DNA of 64,000 nt. Origin: Enoplosus armatus. Taxonomy: Eukaryota; Chordata; Actinopteri; Centrarchiformes; Enoplosidae. Shown here in pieces: positions 1-11,734 of this stretch. Location of the stretch: NCBI RefSeq assembly GCF_043641665.1, contig NC_092194.1, forward strand, positions 13,555,298 through 13,619,297. The letters are read 5' to 3'. The translations under genes were made by a program, and so were the position numbers. Each line of letters starts with the position of its first letter. The first letter of the stretch is position 1. Below the pieces are notes generated by a model that was not told where the DNA came from, searched no databases, and saw only the letters and a list, made by a program, of their open reading frames with translations.

Positions 1-688
1 ATAAATGTCAATGTGGCAATAACCATTTACCATAACCAAGAGAAAATAAAATATTCCTATTGTTATAGCAAAAGTTGTGGGAATTATACGACCTGTTTGA
101 GTTATCCAGCCTCTCAAGTGCTTTTCATAGTTTAGTCTCCCATTTTTGTAAAAAAAATTAACAAAAAAAGCCTTCAGAATCCAGACGTACCACACCAAAA
201 AATAAGTTGTGGGAAAAATAGATCATCCCGTCATGAATAGTACAAGCCATGACTTTGGTTTGGATTGTGAAATGGCCAAAGTTCCTGCATAATCAATTAA
301 TCAATTAACAATAAACTGAGTGCACTGCACGAAAACTGGATTAAAGGAAAGATAATTAAAGTGTTGAATCTGTTTAACCCTGTGAAAGCAACTTGATTTA
401 AACCATCCAGTAGTTTGATTCTTCATTTCACATTAATGAGACAGTTTAAGCCGCTCCAGACTCTCGTGCGTTCACTGACTTCCTTTTTTCTCCACATTTA
501 AACTCAAGAGATGACTATATTTTATTGAAGGAACGGAGGAAAGTAATTTACTTTTGATGGAAAATCTTTTCCATATCTTTGAATAAAATATAGCTTTATG
601 GAGGCTTATAGGTAACCTGGTGCAACATGCAGAAAACAGCAATACATTAGACCCCATACATTTACAGTTTGATGTCTTCTAATGTGTT

Positions 689-719
689 TGTGTGTGTGTG
701 TGTGTGTGTGCGTGTGTGT
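689..719. repeat. GT microsatellite
   Basis: About 15 TG units, interrupted once by CG at 711-712. Confidence 0.95.
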
Positions 720-968
720 TGCCGTGGTTATCCTCTGCCCAAAAGGTCAACTCACATGGTTTCGTGTTTATCAGCCAGACAAATACTAAACAAGTAGCAG
801 AATTCCACATATAAATCAAGATATTTGGCAAAATAGGACATGGAATTACAACATATTAACTTTCGAAGCATTTTTCACTCACAAACAGTAAAAGCTTCCT
901 CTGAACTTGGCAAAAAGCAACAAGCATCACACACCCCTGCTGTTGTTGGTTTCACCCCAAGCACTGAC

Positions 969-1016
969 TCTTAAATCTGTTAATCTGTTCCCTGGAACAG
1001 ATTAACAGATTTAAGA
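969..1016. repeat. Perfect 23-bp inverted repeat with 2-nt spacer
   Basis: Positions 969-991 are the exact reverse complement of 994-1016, separated only by CT at 992-993. Each arm contains a tandem pair of the octamer AACAGATT (AATCTGTT on the other arm). As DNA it could extrude a cruciform; as RNA it would fold into a 23-bp hairpin with a very tight loop. It lies 324 bp before the TUNAR acceptor site. Its function is unknown. It could be a recent fold-back duplication, a cloning or assembly artefact, or a structured intronic element. Confidence 0.9.
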
Positions 1017-1379
1017 ACAGTTTTGTATTTATGGTTAAAACAGTCCCTGAAACAGCTCAGTTCTGATAATTTAATGTAATCTTAATGTAATCCATTTAAC
1101 GTTCACAGTATTTTCTTAAAACACATATTAGCATGGTGATGAAAGAAGAAAAAATACGACGTTAATTACTATTGAATTATTTTATGGCCTCACCAACAGA
1201 AAACATTTTAATTTTGTTTTATTGCCATAATCGTGGTCCACCATACACTGTGCAAAGACCATCTTCAAAGGAAACATTAACCAGTTGCAGTAACCAACAC
1301 ATGTGTTTTTCCTTTTCTCTCTCTTATCTGCTCGCTCCAGATTGGTCTGAGACGAAAACTGCAGACTTTTCCAGGGAAA

Positions 1380-1526
1380 ATGGTAAACACTCTCCACAGT
1401 GATGAGGAAAAGGGAATCCAAGACAAGGAAAGTAAGGAGGAGAGCATCTTGGCCATGTTGGGCATCATTGGGACCATTCTCAACTTGGTAGTCATCATCT
1501 TTGTCTACATCTACACCACCTTGTAG
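1380..1526 (+). CDS. TUNAR: TUNAR microprotein (pTUNAR/BNLN), 48 aa, single-pass membrane protein
   Basis: This frame encodes a complete 48-residue protein. Residues 1-21 are hydrophilic and acidic, with the run QDKESKEES just before the membrane. Residues 23-45 form one hydrophobic helix (LAMLGIIGTILNLVVIIFVY), and the tail is IYTTL. Length and sequence match my recollection of mammalian TUNAR almost residue for residue from the KESKEES motif to the stop, so the identification is strong. The vertebrate protein is reported to sit in the ER membrane of neural and beta cells and to act through SERCA2 calcium pumps. The host transcript was first described as a lncRNA (TUNA/megamind). The frame lies in one exon with its acceptor at 1339-1340. 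It is open from the acceptor to the ATG (13 codons), so an N-terminal extension cannot be excluded, but the conserved start is MV at 1380. The next gene on the same strand, C14orf132, carries a similar membrane tail. Confidence 0.93.
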   Translation: MVNTLHSDEEKGIQDKESKEESILAMLGIIGTILNLVVIIFVYIYTTL

Positions 1527-2085
1527 GTCTCGAACTCGTATTGTACTTCATCAGTGGGCAGATCAGAGCTCATCTGTGCCGTCGCAGCTACAGTATGTTG
1601 ACTGATTTGGAGACGAAGATGGGAGGAGCGAGGAAGAGGCCCAGCTTCCCCAGCGGCGAACTGGATCTAAGACTATGTGATCGCCATATGGCATCCATCC
1701 TGCATCATTTCAAACAACTAAGACTATGGGAAACTGGCTTGTTCCTGTCCCCCTTACAGGTAGAATTATCAAGAATACCTGGTCACTTCTGACTTGTACA
1801 TAAATGCATGAAGCTGAAGGAGAGACGCTCAAAAGCAGGCAGCTTTTACCAACACAGGGACATGAAAGACTGCAGAGAGAGCATGGACGCTTTTGGAAAA
1901 TATTTTTCAGATGTTCTTATTAACTGAAATACAGGAATGATCTGATTTGCTGACATGGGATAAAAGATGAAGATGTACAGAGAAGGTAAACACAGGTATC
2001 CGCATTGATGTTTATTATTTTTTCTCAAAGATTCTCTCAGTAAAACACACACATACAACCATTTATATAAGATTTAAACAGACAT

Positions 2086-2091
2086 ATTAAA
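2086..2091 (+). terminator. Candidate proximal poly(A) signal ATTAAA for TUNAR
   Basis: ATTAAA variant hexamer with a T/GT-rich stretch (TGTATTTCTCACTGTTTTCTG) shortly downstream. It is only one of two candidates. Confidence 0.25.
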
Positions 2092-3214
2092 GAATTTATA
2101 CTGTATTTCTCACTGTTTTCTGTATAAATTGACTTCGGATGGTGTTTTATTTCCTTTGAGACTAAATCAACTGACAGTGTTTTACATTCACACAATTATA
2201 AGTTATATAATGTGCATTTACTGAAACAAAATTGTGTCTTTAAATGGCATTAAGTCAGTTTGAAGTGCTGAAATGCTATCTATAAATGGGTGCACTTGAC
2301 ACTGTACTTGACATAAAATGGTGGAAGATCAGACAGATTAGAACAAAATGGCTTGATTATCATTTATTCAAGATTTTAATGCATCACTTCAGGCTCATCA
2401 GCACTGAAATAAGATGATAAAATATGATTACACCGCAACCTGTCCACCCATAAGTGTACATAGAATAACTGAGCTCGAGAGCCTGCATTTTTCAGCATCG
2501 ATCTCAGTTTATACATATTTGATTCAAAGCTTAGACTTGTGCATAATGACTGTATGCCTTAAAACATGGGGAAATGGCTATTTCCATGATGTATAAAATT
2601 ATCAGGTTATCACTTATTGTATATACATATAATTCAATGCCAATGTCATATTGTTTTTATTGATGAAAGGTCATTTATTGGGTCATTTTATAAAGAGTAC
2701 CCTGCTTTTGTCTTAAACAACATGCAAAACTTTCGAGTTCTTAAATAGTGACTCTGTGAAATGTGGAATTTGAGTTATTTCCAGACCTGGGCCAACTTTG
2801 TCTTCATTTCGATCCTTTCCTGTAGCGTAAGACGGGTGTGGGTTTTCCCACACTGGACAATACTGTGAATGTTCAACAGGAACTTTTAGAGTAACTTTTG
2901 GCATTTTTGTCTTTGATTGACTAGACTGAACGTCTTACTCTTCATCTCTCTGGGAGATGAAAGAGGATCAAACAGGCAAACTTGTATCTGACCCAGGACT
3001 GGAAACAAGGCAACATTTTTGTACTTGAGGGTAAAACATGAGCAGAAAGTGTGTCAAAAATAATTTCTGTATTTATAGGTTGATCAGAATCTGGGACAGT
3101 ACGTTTCAGCTTGTACAAATCGAATCAGGTCGGGTCATGTGACAGTTTGAGCTGAGATGAACTTTCTGTTTTTCATTAATTTGTGTACAAGAGGCCTGCA
3201 AAATGAGCATTATA

Positions 3215-3620
3215 GAATAGTTCAACATTTTGGGAAATGCTCTGGGAGTCTCTGCTGGCTGCCTAGCAACCTAATAGTGACAACAAGACTCCCAGAGGTC
3301 ATTGCCGTCATTTGTAAAACCATAATTTATTGATTTTAAACTTTAGTTTTTGTACAAATTAAACTTCTGTTTACATCTCAGTAATTAATAACTATAACGC
3401 TTTAAATAGTTAGCTTTAGAAGCGCTGGTAGGTGCATTTGGTACCTTTGGACAGACTCAGGATAGTTATTTCCCCCTATTTCTAGTCTTTATGCTAAGTT
3501 ATTCGTCTCCTGGCTGTAGCTTCATATTTAAACAGACAGATATGAGATTCATATTGATGTTCTCATCTAACTATCAGTAAGAAAGTGAATAAGCGCATTT
3601 CCCAAAATGTCAAACTATTC
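3215..3620 (-). mobile_element. MITE-like element with terminal inverted repeats, copy 1
   Basis: The left end (3215-3240) reads GAATAGTTCAACATTTTGGG and the right end (3595-3620) is its inverted copy with two mismatches, giving a 406-bp noncoding element. Related copies lie at 5870-6016 and 14821-15259. Internal words such as the GGTTGCC(A)AGCAACC-like motif and 'gagtcttgtt' run in the opposite orientation to copy 3, so this copy is on the minus strand relative to it. I recognise it as a very common teleost repeat but do not assign a family name. Confidence 0.75.
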
Positions 3621-4174
3621 CTTTAAAAAAAAGAAACTATAAGAAATGAGAAAAGGCCTATAAATAATACGAATGTAAGGCTATAGACAACAGGCTACAT
3701 TATGTTTGTGTTCGTCAGTCAACAACCTCATGATTTCAGAAAGTGCCTGAGATCAAAGTGTCTCAACCTCACCAGTCGAGAGGTGAAGGAAAGGGAAACA
3801 CAAACCAGTGAGAGTATCTTTATAAAGGCCACCTGTCACAAAGCCAAGAGAGTGGAACAAGTCCTGATCCACAAGTCAGCCATTTTATTTTTGTCTTGGG
3901 TGAGATTCTCCCACTTGTTTCAGAGAATAAGGAAAATGAAAGCCTAGTAAGCACACGGACAGGTCTTCCGAATGTATTCATATTTGATGTAAAAGCTGGT
4001 TCTTCCTTCTATCCTTATTGTTTACTTATCTTTCCTAAAGCTATGTAATCTGAACATATTCTTATGTTTTATTTATGTGTATGCCAAATCTATTTAAAGT
4101 CATTGAATTGTCTCTTGTGGGTGACAAAATGGAAGGGTTAAACGTTTTTCAGCCTGCAGTTTGGTTAAAAAACC

Positions 4175-4184
4175 ATTAAATAAA
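4175..4184 (+). terminator. Candidate distal poly(A) signal for TUNAR
   Basis: Overlapping ATTAAA and AATAAA hexamers, followed 25-40 nt later by GGGATGTGCTGTCTTGG, a plausible GU-rich downstream element. Confidence 0.3.
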
Positions 4185-5869
4185 TACATCTTGAAACTGA
4201 TATCATTGGGATGTGCTGTCTTGGCGTAAAGGAATGGAGATCAATGGTAACAAATTCAGTTTCATGCAAAAGATCAGCATCAGCTACATTCATTAAATAC
4301 AATATACATCAATTTTGACTCCTTCAGCATCATGAATTCTGAGATAAAAAAAAAAAACCATTGGCACTCAATAGCACTGAAATCTATTTTCTCCTGCGTC
4401 TGACAGCTGTGTGAGATTACAACAGAGCCTTGAAGAGGAAGATGGAGGAAGAAACCAAACCTTAAAAGAGTCTACAGCGTTACATCCTGCGCGACATATT
4501 TCTCCTTCTGGCTGCAAATCAAGCTGAAGGATGGAGAAGAACGGTCGGAGCACAAAGCTAGCAGGACAAAGACACAGACACTAAATCGCCCTAAACAAAT
4601 TTATTTTTATTCTATCCTCCTTTGGGTTTGTATCTTTTAGGTCATATATGTGTCAGAATAATTTCCCACTCCATTAAGAGTGCCCTGTGACTGGTAACAT
4701 ACTGGAATAATCCTGTTGGAGGAGAAAAAAAACAGCTTGATGCCACTTTTTCTTTAAATATAATAGATTAGGCAATGAACCAAGAAAACAGTGTTGTTTG
4801 AGGAACCCCAGCTGCTTAAATTCACACATGCCTCGAAGCCAGCTTTGAGCTATTGTTTCACCTGGATCCAGGAGCCAGCCAGCACATCTTGCGAAATCAT
4901 TCCCCCTCTTTTGAAGCTGAAAGATGCTTGGTGAACAATGCGCAGGAGATTGTGGTGCATCTCAGATGGATGATTCAACCGAGCAGATTGTCCACGCAGA
5001 CGCTCCATCTCTATCTAGCTGAGCTGACATCATTTCGATGGTTTCACAGAAAAGCTGTAAGGGCGATTAATCCATCTACCACACAAGCTCCACCAAATCA
5101 ACAAGACATACTCATGGCTGGCATCGTGAGGCTGCTTCTGTTGTTATTCAAGAAACAATTCAACCTGTGGCAGCAGCGCACATTAAAATTTAATGCCACG
5201 TTGCAAAGCATAGTTTCCAGGGTAGGACACAAACTCACTGTTTTTTCTCCCCCCAATAATCATATCAACAGAGTACAGATGATTTCATTACAAAACACCT
5301 CCCTTCACGCATGATCACACCCAGTGTGAAAATAATTCAACTCGACTGGGAAAAGGGTCAAATGTGTAATCTGTTTTTGGCAATAACAAGTTTTGCTGTA
5401 ATTAAATCAGAACAGTGTGTTGAGAGTAAGAATCTAAACAAGAATTTGATAGCGTTTGTATTCTTTTTAAAACACTACCTACAGATAATTTATCGCTAAA
5501 AAACCCCAAACATAAACATTGATCAGATGAAAAAATTTAATGTGCTTTCATGGCTGCAGCTTTGCACTATATAAGTTATAAAGCAGCGAGAAGAGAGCTG
5601 ATCCAGGATCATTTTATCTGATGTTCACCTCTGCAGTGCCTCTGAGACCTCTCAGCTGCATCAAGACCTCACTCTCTCACTTTTTTTTTTCCAATATCAC
5701 TTGTACAAATAATAAACAGCACCAAAAAGTAAAACCATGACAGTGTGACATAATCTGTTGGGTAGCGAGGTACTAAATATCATTTTATCCCTTTTGTTGT
5801 TTTAACCTTTTTTCATCTACATACATTTCATATGTAAGTGGATTTTTTTTTTCTTCGAAATTACAAAAT

Positions 5870-6016
5870 GAATAGTTCAACATTTTGGAAAATATGCTTA
5901 TTCACTTTTTTGCCAAGACAAGGCTATCAATGCTAGCTGCTAGCTTCATGTTTACCGTACAGACATGAAAGTGAAAAGAAATGAGTAAGAGTATTTCCAG
6001 AAATGGCTAACTATTT
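5870..6016. mobile_element. Fragment of the GAATAGTTCAACATTTTGG element, copy 2
   Basis: It begins with the same 19-nt end as copy 1 (GAATAGTTCAACATTTTGG) and continues with 'aaatatgcttattcac'. The other end, 'tatttccagaaatggctaactattt', is a decayed version of the inverted end. At 147 bp it is internally deleted. Confidence 0.65.
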
Positions 6017-7529
6017 AGACATTTTAAGGGACCCCAACTAGTTAAAGCATTACAACTAATTTCAGGTTGTGGGTAGAAGTAAAAGCACGGGGGACAGCTT
6101 ACTTCCTGTATCATCACGGATATCACCTCACTCTCTTATCACCTGCAGCATATCACTCTGCCAGGGTAAACAGCAACAACTACAGGTAATGTGCAAAGTA
6201 TTACACAAAGCTAAGGACCTTTTAAAATATAAATTTTGCATTATGAAATATGTTGTTACCATCAAAATACACATCTGTAAAATAAGTTCTCTAACCAAAG
6301 CAGTATACCTTGAAATCCTGGGCCACTTGTTTTCTTTTCCTACACACACATATAGGTCCAACAGCTGGATGCACACAATTGCACAAGTTGTCAAATGGAA
6401 TTCTGGGAAATGTAGGAAAACCACTAACTGAAGCTGAAGCAGGTTAAATGGGAGAGAGGAGACAGATACAGCACTTAATCATCAAATAGCTCCTGGGATA
6501 TAATGAACCCTGCAGAGATAAAAAGTGTATGTGAGCGGGGCATCAAGGGGTGAAATCTCAGGTGAGGATGACATAGCTTGACAGGCCACATCTTGGTTTA
6601 TCCTGACAGTTCCTCCTCCTGACACACTCAAATAGAAATTGAGAAAAGAGACAAGATTAGACCTTTCAAATAACCTTCTGTGCTCTCAGTCAAAAGCTTG
6701 AAGACAATCAGAAAACACGTTTTCTAACCAGGTCAGAGTTCACTCCAGAGTCTCGATGTCGTGACATCCTTGAATCCAAAGTCCTCCCTCAATTAGAGAT
6801 CTGAGAGGATTTCCCCAACAGATGTGTCCTATATAGATTTCCTGTCACAAAGGGTGCACATATCCAGCTGCCTTTCTTCACATTTATTCATGCAGAGAAA
6901 TAAATCCTGTGATCAAAATCGGGAAACGGGCTTGAAAGCTGTGACAAATCCTGATATAAATGTAAAACTTGAGAGAGGAAAGTGTGAAACTGTCAGGTTC
7001 AGCTCGACTGTTAGAGATTACAAATGTTTTTTTTTGTTGCATAGGAAATGTTTTCGGTCTGTGTTATGCTGGAGATCAACCCTTCGGCCAAGATGGCCGC
7101 TTAAGACAACACAAAATGTTCGGGATCCACAGAGGGGATCTTATTGTACTGGCGAGGTGAAGAGGATTAGCAAGGTACAGGAGGTGCAGTGGTGATACTT
7201 CTCAAAGGATTTGAGCAGGGTGGTATGGTTCCCCCCTTTCTTAAAGTCGAACTGAAATAAAATTAATTACCGCAATGAAATCAGTGCCAGTTATCCACTG
7301 GGCATGAATTTTTAATATTGACTGATGGTGTTGTTTGCTGTAACGTTATCTGTGTGGACGGACACTAGAAATAGTTCATAATGCCACTTCAGTTGCAACA
7401 GCCAAACAAGCAGTTAACCGGCATTGTTAGCTTAGTGCTCTCTGTGATTTGAGCACTCCGTATCATAAACCTACATGTTAGTTGGCAAGCTAGGCTAGCC
7501 TCCTCTTACCAAGTGGTGGGTAGTTAGAA

Positions 7530-7998
7530 GGGGTGGGAATCACCAGGGGCCCCACGATACGATATAATCACAATACTCAAGTCACGATACAATGATATTG
7601 TGATTTTAAACATTTTGCGATATGCTGCAATTTATTACCTTTTTCATGCAAATTATATCCCCAAAGGAAAACTTTGTCAACATCAGTTTTATCTAATAAG
7701 ATAATATGTCATATATCATTTTTATTGCAGCAAAATGGGATTCTCAAGCAGACAGACTGACCAACACTTTCATAAATGTTGCATGCAGCTGAACTGTCTA
7801 CATAGTCCAACTTAACTGTTACTGTACTATTACAGGTATTTCGAACAATGCAACTTGTACAAAAAAGTTATGCAGCCCCTTCAGCAACCTTGTATTTGCA
7901 ATATTAATCATTTATAAGATCGATATTTGGCGTCCATGTATTGATAAAATATTGCCACGCAAAATATCACGACACTATGCTGTATTTACCCCCCCCCA
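7530..7998. mobile_element. Degraded teleost interspersed repeat (ACGATACGATA type)
   Basis: It starts with GGGGTGGGAATCACC..CACGATACGATATAATC and ends with AAAATATCACGACACTATGC..TTTACCCCCCCC, so the ends are roughly inverted (GGGGTGGGA against TACCCCCCC). The inside is AT-rich and noncoding. It resembles a repeat seen widely in fish genomes. The class is uncertain. Confidence 0.5.
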
Positions 7999-10445
7999 CT
8001 ACTAGTTATTTGTAGTGTCTAACTATGTAGTTGGTTCTCTTGTTTTCTAAGCTAAGCGAATGCATGACTGGTCATAACACGTCAGACGGTCTGTCTTCAG
8101 TCTGTTGCTGATTCCTGCTGTTACATTCAGTTCAGAACACAACTCGGAGCTAAAAGCTCAGCAGCCACTGAAGATTCAGTATTAAAGATTTGTTCGTACA
8201 TTCAATGAACACATCTAGATGGGTCCTCCCAAATGGTCAGTGTTGTGAAGGGACATGTGCCTTAAATTGCTAACGATAACCAGCACTATGTGGGCTTGTT
8301 GAAAAGGGAAAATAACATCTATGACATGTTCCACTAAGTAGCATATCTCCTAGAAGTCAACTGCTGCTGTAGGAAACACCCATCCAGAGGTGTTAGAAGT
8401 ATCATTATAGTTTATATTTCCTTACACAAAAAGTGAGGAGAATATTCATTTCAGCACAACTTTGATGTGAATAATTTACCTGTCTCCCATCTTTGCACAA
8501 TTTGAAAAACTAGAAGCTGAAACCTGACCAGCAGAGAATAATGAGAAAGAAAAGTCATTAGTTTCCCCCTCACTATGTGAGAACCAAACTTATTCTCGTA
8601 TCATTATGCTTGTATTAAGATCATAAAACACATGCAAGCAACACACCCACATATCCATCTCCTCTTCACCTAATACACACACTTGAACACACACTCTCAC
8701 TGCTTTATTAGCAGCAGACAAGACGAGGAAGAGAAAGTCATTAGAAGGAGAAGATGCTTCAAAGCAGTTTGTCTTGCATTTAGGACACAAGCCAAGGATG
8801 CTCACTTGACAGAGCAAACATGCTTTGTAGTCATCTTTACCTTAGAAAGTGGGTCATCATTATCAACACAGTGAGCGGAATATAAAACTTTACGAGCCTC
8901 TATTTGGTATTTTATTTTGGTAAGACACTAAACTGTATTTCTCATTTACAAGTATTTAAAAATGTAGTTTTTCCAGCCATAGATTATGAAAATATAATGT
9001 TGTGAAACCATTATGACATGAAATTAGCAAACAGTAATCACTAAATCAAGCATTTTCTCCTTACAAGGAGGTTAAACATCTGTGCTCAGGGTAAACTGAC
9101 CTTGGCTTTAACATATTCTGCTCCATTCAGGTGTTGAAATCCCCCTAAGAAAACTGTTTACATTAATTTCAGCGCAGCCCTTTGACCACAAGTGATATGC
9201 TGACTATGATTAATTATGTTAATATTTACTTAGGGTCTTGGTGTTACAGAGCGGCATGATTAAGCAGCTCTCTTGTCAACCGTCAGCCGAAGTTTTGCTT
9301 TTTAAATCCAGGCTGATCTCCCTAAGCATTGTGTTAGCCGACTGGAAAGTCTTACAGTAAGTTGGAAGATTTTCACTTGTGGTTTGGAGATCACGCTGCG
9401 TTCTCAGCTTACTGTGCTGCAAGTTTTAGGGTTTATATTGACAGAATATAACAATCTATGTCATTATTTATGAGCTAACAATGAATCACAACTAATAAAA
9501 TATGTCAAATCTGAGTCGTGTCATTGAATGATTTTACTATACACGACAAACTTTGGGGTAAAGATAAAGAAATGGATGTCTGCATGGGAAAGGACAGATC
9601 ACAGCAAGTAGTTTTTTTAATGGGCAGAGGAGAAGTGGGGGGTGGGGTGGGGGGAGCAGCTGTGATGTCTCAAGCTGAGACTGGACGACTCAGCCCTCAG
9701 TATCTGTCACTGTTGTCTAAACAAAGACTGCTGAGCTGATCGATAGAGTGCAGAGCATTGGGCTTCTGGAAAACTAGACTATTATGGTGAAATGTCTCTT
9801 TATGAGCACTGTGTGTATGAGAGACTACGGACTCAAATTAAACTTCCTTTTCTTTTTTCTTTTTTTTTGCATTGAAACTCCAGCATTAAACTGCAAAGAC
9901 TGCTGGTTAGAAAGTACAAGATAGATTTGATCTGGTGTGAAATCAATGCTCGCTAACTACTTAGACTGTAGTGGATAAGCTCAGCAGAATGGGTTTTGCT
10001 CTTACTGTACTTCTCACTTTGAGTCTGATTTGTACCCAGAGGAGGGGAATGGATGACTCCCTGGCCAAATGATTAAGGCGGGTAGACGGGAGGTTTAAGC
10101 AGAAAAAAAAGCCAGCGACCAGACACAGTCGTATTCAAGGGCTGAAACACCCCAGTGCACTTCAATCAGTCCAGTTGTTGAGGTGGCACACACTCGCCGC
10201 ACAGTTGCTGAATGTACATTCCCTCATTCCTGCTGTTTGAGGAATCTTATGTTTGTATGATTTCTGCACTGATGCGATGTCTTCACATGAAAATAGAGGA
10301 CAACATATGTGCTCACTTACAATAAGAGTAGTGGTAGACGTATTTAGCGTATGATTTTGCTCTTCAAAACAACACATAACTGCATTATAAATAGACAACT
10401 ACAATACTATTATATTTTCACTACATAATAATTTGGTCCCACTTT

Positions 10446-10753
10446 ATAAAGGCACCCTTTATAAAGGTATAAGTTGTATGGACTAATAGATCATTTACTA
10501 TTGCTTTATAGATCAGTTATAAGCCATAAATGACAACTTTACAGTTGCCAGATTGTGAAAAATCAAGCTGGAGGAGGATAATGTGAGATATTTTCACAAC
10601 CTGACACACCTTGAGTTGTTCTTAGTGACAGCTAATAACAGTTATAATGCATTAGTAAATAATGTATTAACAATAGAATTATATAGCATTAGTAAATGAT
10701 TTATTAACAATAGCCTTTAGTTAAAAGTTAAACCTTCAAAAAGGATGCTTTAT
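10446..10753. mobile_element. MITE-like element with about 21-bp terminal inverted repeats
   Basis: The left end ATAAAGGCACCCTTTATAAAGG (10446-10467) matches the inverted right end at 10733-10753 (ATAAAGCATCCTTTTTGAAGG when reversed) with a few differences. Near the right end is an imperfect direct repeat of GCATTAGTAAAT..TATTAACAATAG (about 10650-10678 and 10687-10714). It is 308 bp and noncoding. Confidence 0.6.
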
Positions 10754-11720
10754 TTATGTGTTACAATCTGAAAATCTCGAAGCCTTCAGCTGTTCATCCG
10801 GTCGATTTTGAGAAGGTTTTATAAAGTCGAGAGACCTAGGGATTTTTCTCAACTCACACTGGTTTATGCAGTATAATGCTTTCATGAAAGTGAAAACTGA
10901 ATAATAAGTTGAATTTGAATGACAACGCAGGGGTAAATTGCCTCGAAAAATGGCAGAAATCGATACTATAGTGCAGATAAAAATGACACAGGCTGATAAA
11001 TAAGCCTTACTTGAAGAACTAGTAACACTCCTCCCACAGAAGGATGAATTACATAAGAAAGTAAAACATGTTTCGGCTTGTAAACGCGGTAAAATTAGCG
11101 CAATGAGCATAAGCGGTGAATACGTCACAACTAAAATCATATGATCTGTCCTGAAGTTTCTGCACAGGCTTTTTTTAATGGCAGCAAGAGGGATAACAAG
11201 GCCAATATCCTCCCCACAGAAAGCCTCAGCACTTCATGCTCACAAGTCAACTTTGTCCTTTCATCAGCTCAAGTTCTGTATGTTTCAGGTCACCAAAGTT
11301 GCAAATAATTTCCATGTAATCTGACTGTGAATAAACTGTGAAGCTAATTTTACTTTATAAGTGCTTGCAATGAAGGAGTCCTCTCATCAGGTGTTTGTGC
11401 AGCAGCAGTCGTCCACTCCAGCTTTGGCACACAGTCATATTTTAATGGGGTCACAATCATCACATTTGCTGTCTGCTCGTTGGACTAGAGAGCACTTTTT
11501 TTCTCTGTCGGGCTGAAAACAAAGAGCCACCATTGCTTTGTTCAACATTAAACGGTGCTGTAAGGACAGGCGTAGTATACAGAGGCGGACAAAACAAGCA
11601 TGCAGATGACTGCCAAGGAACAGAGGGGATGTCTTCATTTGAGCCGCCAGAGTAATTTCACAGCTCCAGAGACAAGTCTGTTTTAAGGAGGAGAGGAGAC
11701 GGACGGAGAGAAGACACACA

Positions 11721-11734
11721 CTGCCCTCTGCTGA
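11721..11734 (-). promoter_or_regulatory. Candidate CTCF-binding motif
   Basis: Read on the minus strand the site is TCAGCAGAGGGCAG, 13 of 14 matches to the vertebrate CTCF core CCASYAGRKGGCRS. Motif match only; chance occurrences are expected in tens of kilobases. Confidence 0.35.

Larger units (their letters stand above)
1..1340 (+). other. Upstream flank / probable intron of TUNAR
   Basis: No coding exon is recognisable here. The stretch ends in a good vertebrate splice acceptor: a pyrimidine-rich tract from about 1309 followed by CAG at 1338-1340. It is therefore best read as the intron before the TUNAR coding exon; earlier noncoding exons probably lie left of the window. It holds a GT microsatellite at 689-719 and a striking inverted repeat at 969-1016, listed separately. 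The short open frames at 472-657 and 1172-1498 show no family resemblance. Confidence 0.5.
1527..4205 (+). other. TUNAR: Probable 3' noncoding part of the TUNAR transcript (end uncertain)
   Basis: No coding signal follows the TUNAR stop. Two possible 3' ends are visible. One is ATTAAA at 2086-2091 followed by T/GT-rich sequence. The other is overlapping ATTAAA/AATAAA at 4175-4184 followed by a GT-rich stretch near 4207-4225. If the distal signal is used, the noncoding tail is about 2.7 kb and would contain the inverted-repeat element at 3215-3620. The boundaries are inferred, not shown by the sequence. Confidence 0.35.
4206..10440. other. Intergenic, no gene recognised
   Basis: This stretch contains scattered short open frames, the longest being 153 codons at 4853-5314. 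None shows a domain, a plausible promoter context or a family match. It holds the repeat fragments at 5870-6016 and 7530-7998. The segment around 9090-9360 is less repetitive and rich in homeobox-like TAAT/ATTA words; it might be a regulatory element, but nothing firmer can be said. Confidence 0.5.

Noticed and set aside
1182..1498. Minus-strand frames overlapping the TUNAR exon
   Set aside because: Antisense shadows of the conserved plus-strand coding frame and its flank.
4853..5314. 153-codon open frame on the plus strand
   Set aside because: No recognisable motif, and long chance frames are expected in 64 kb; lies in intergenic DNA.
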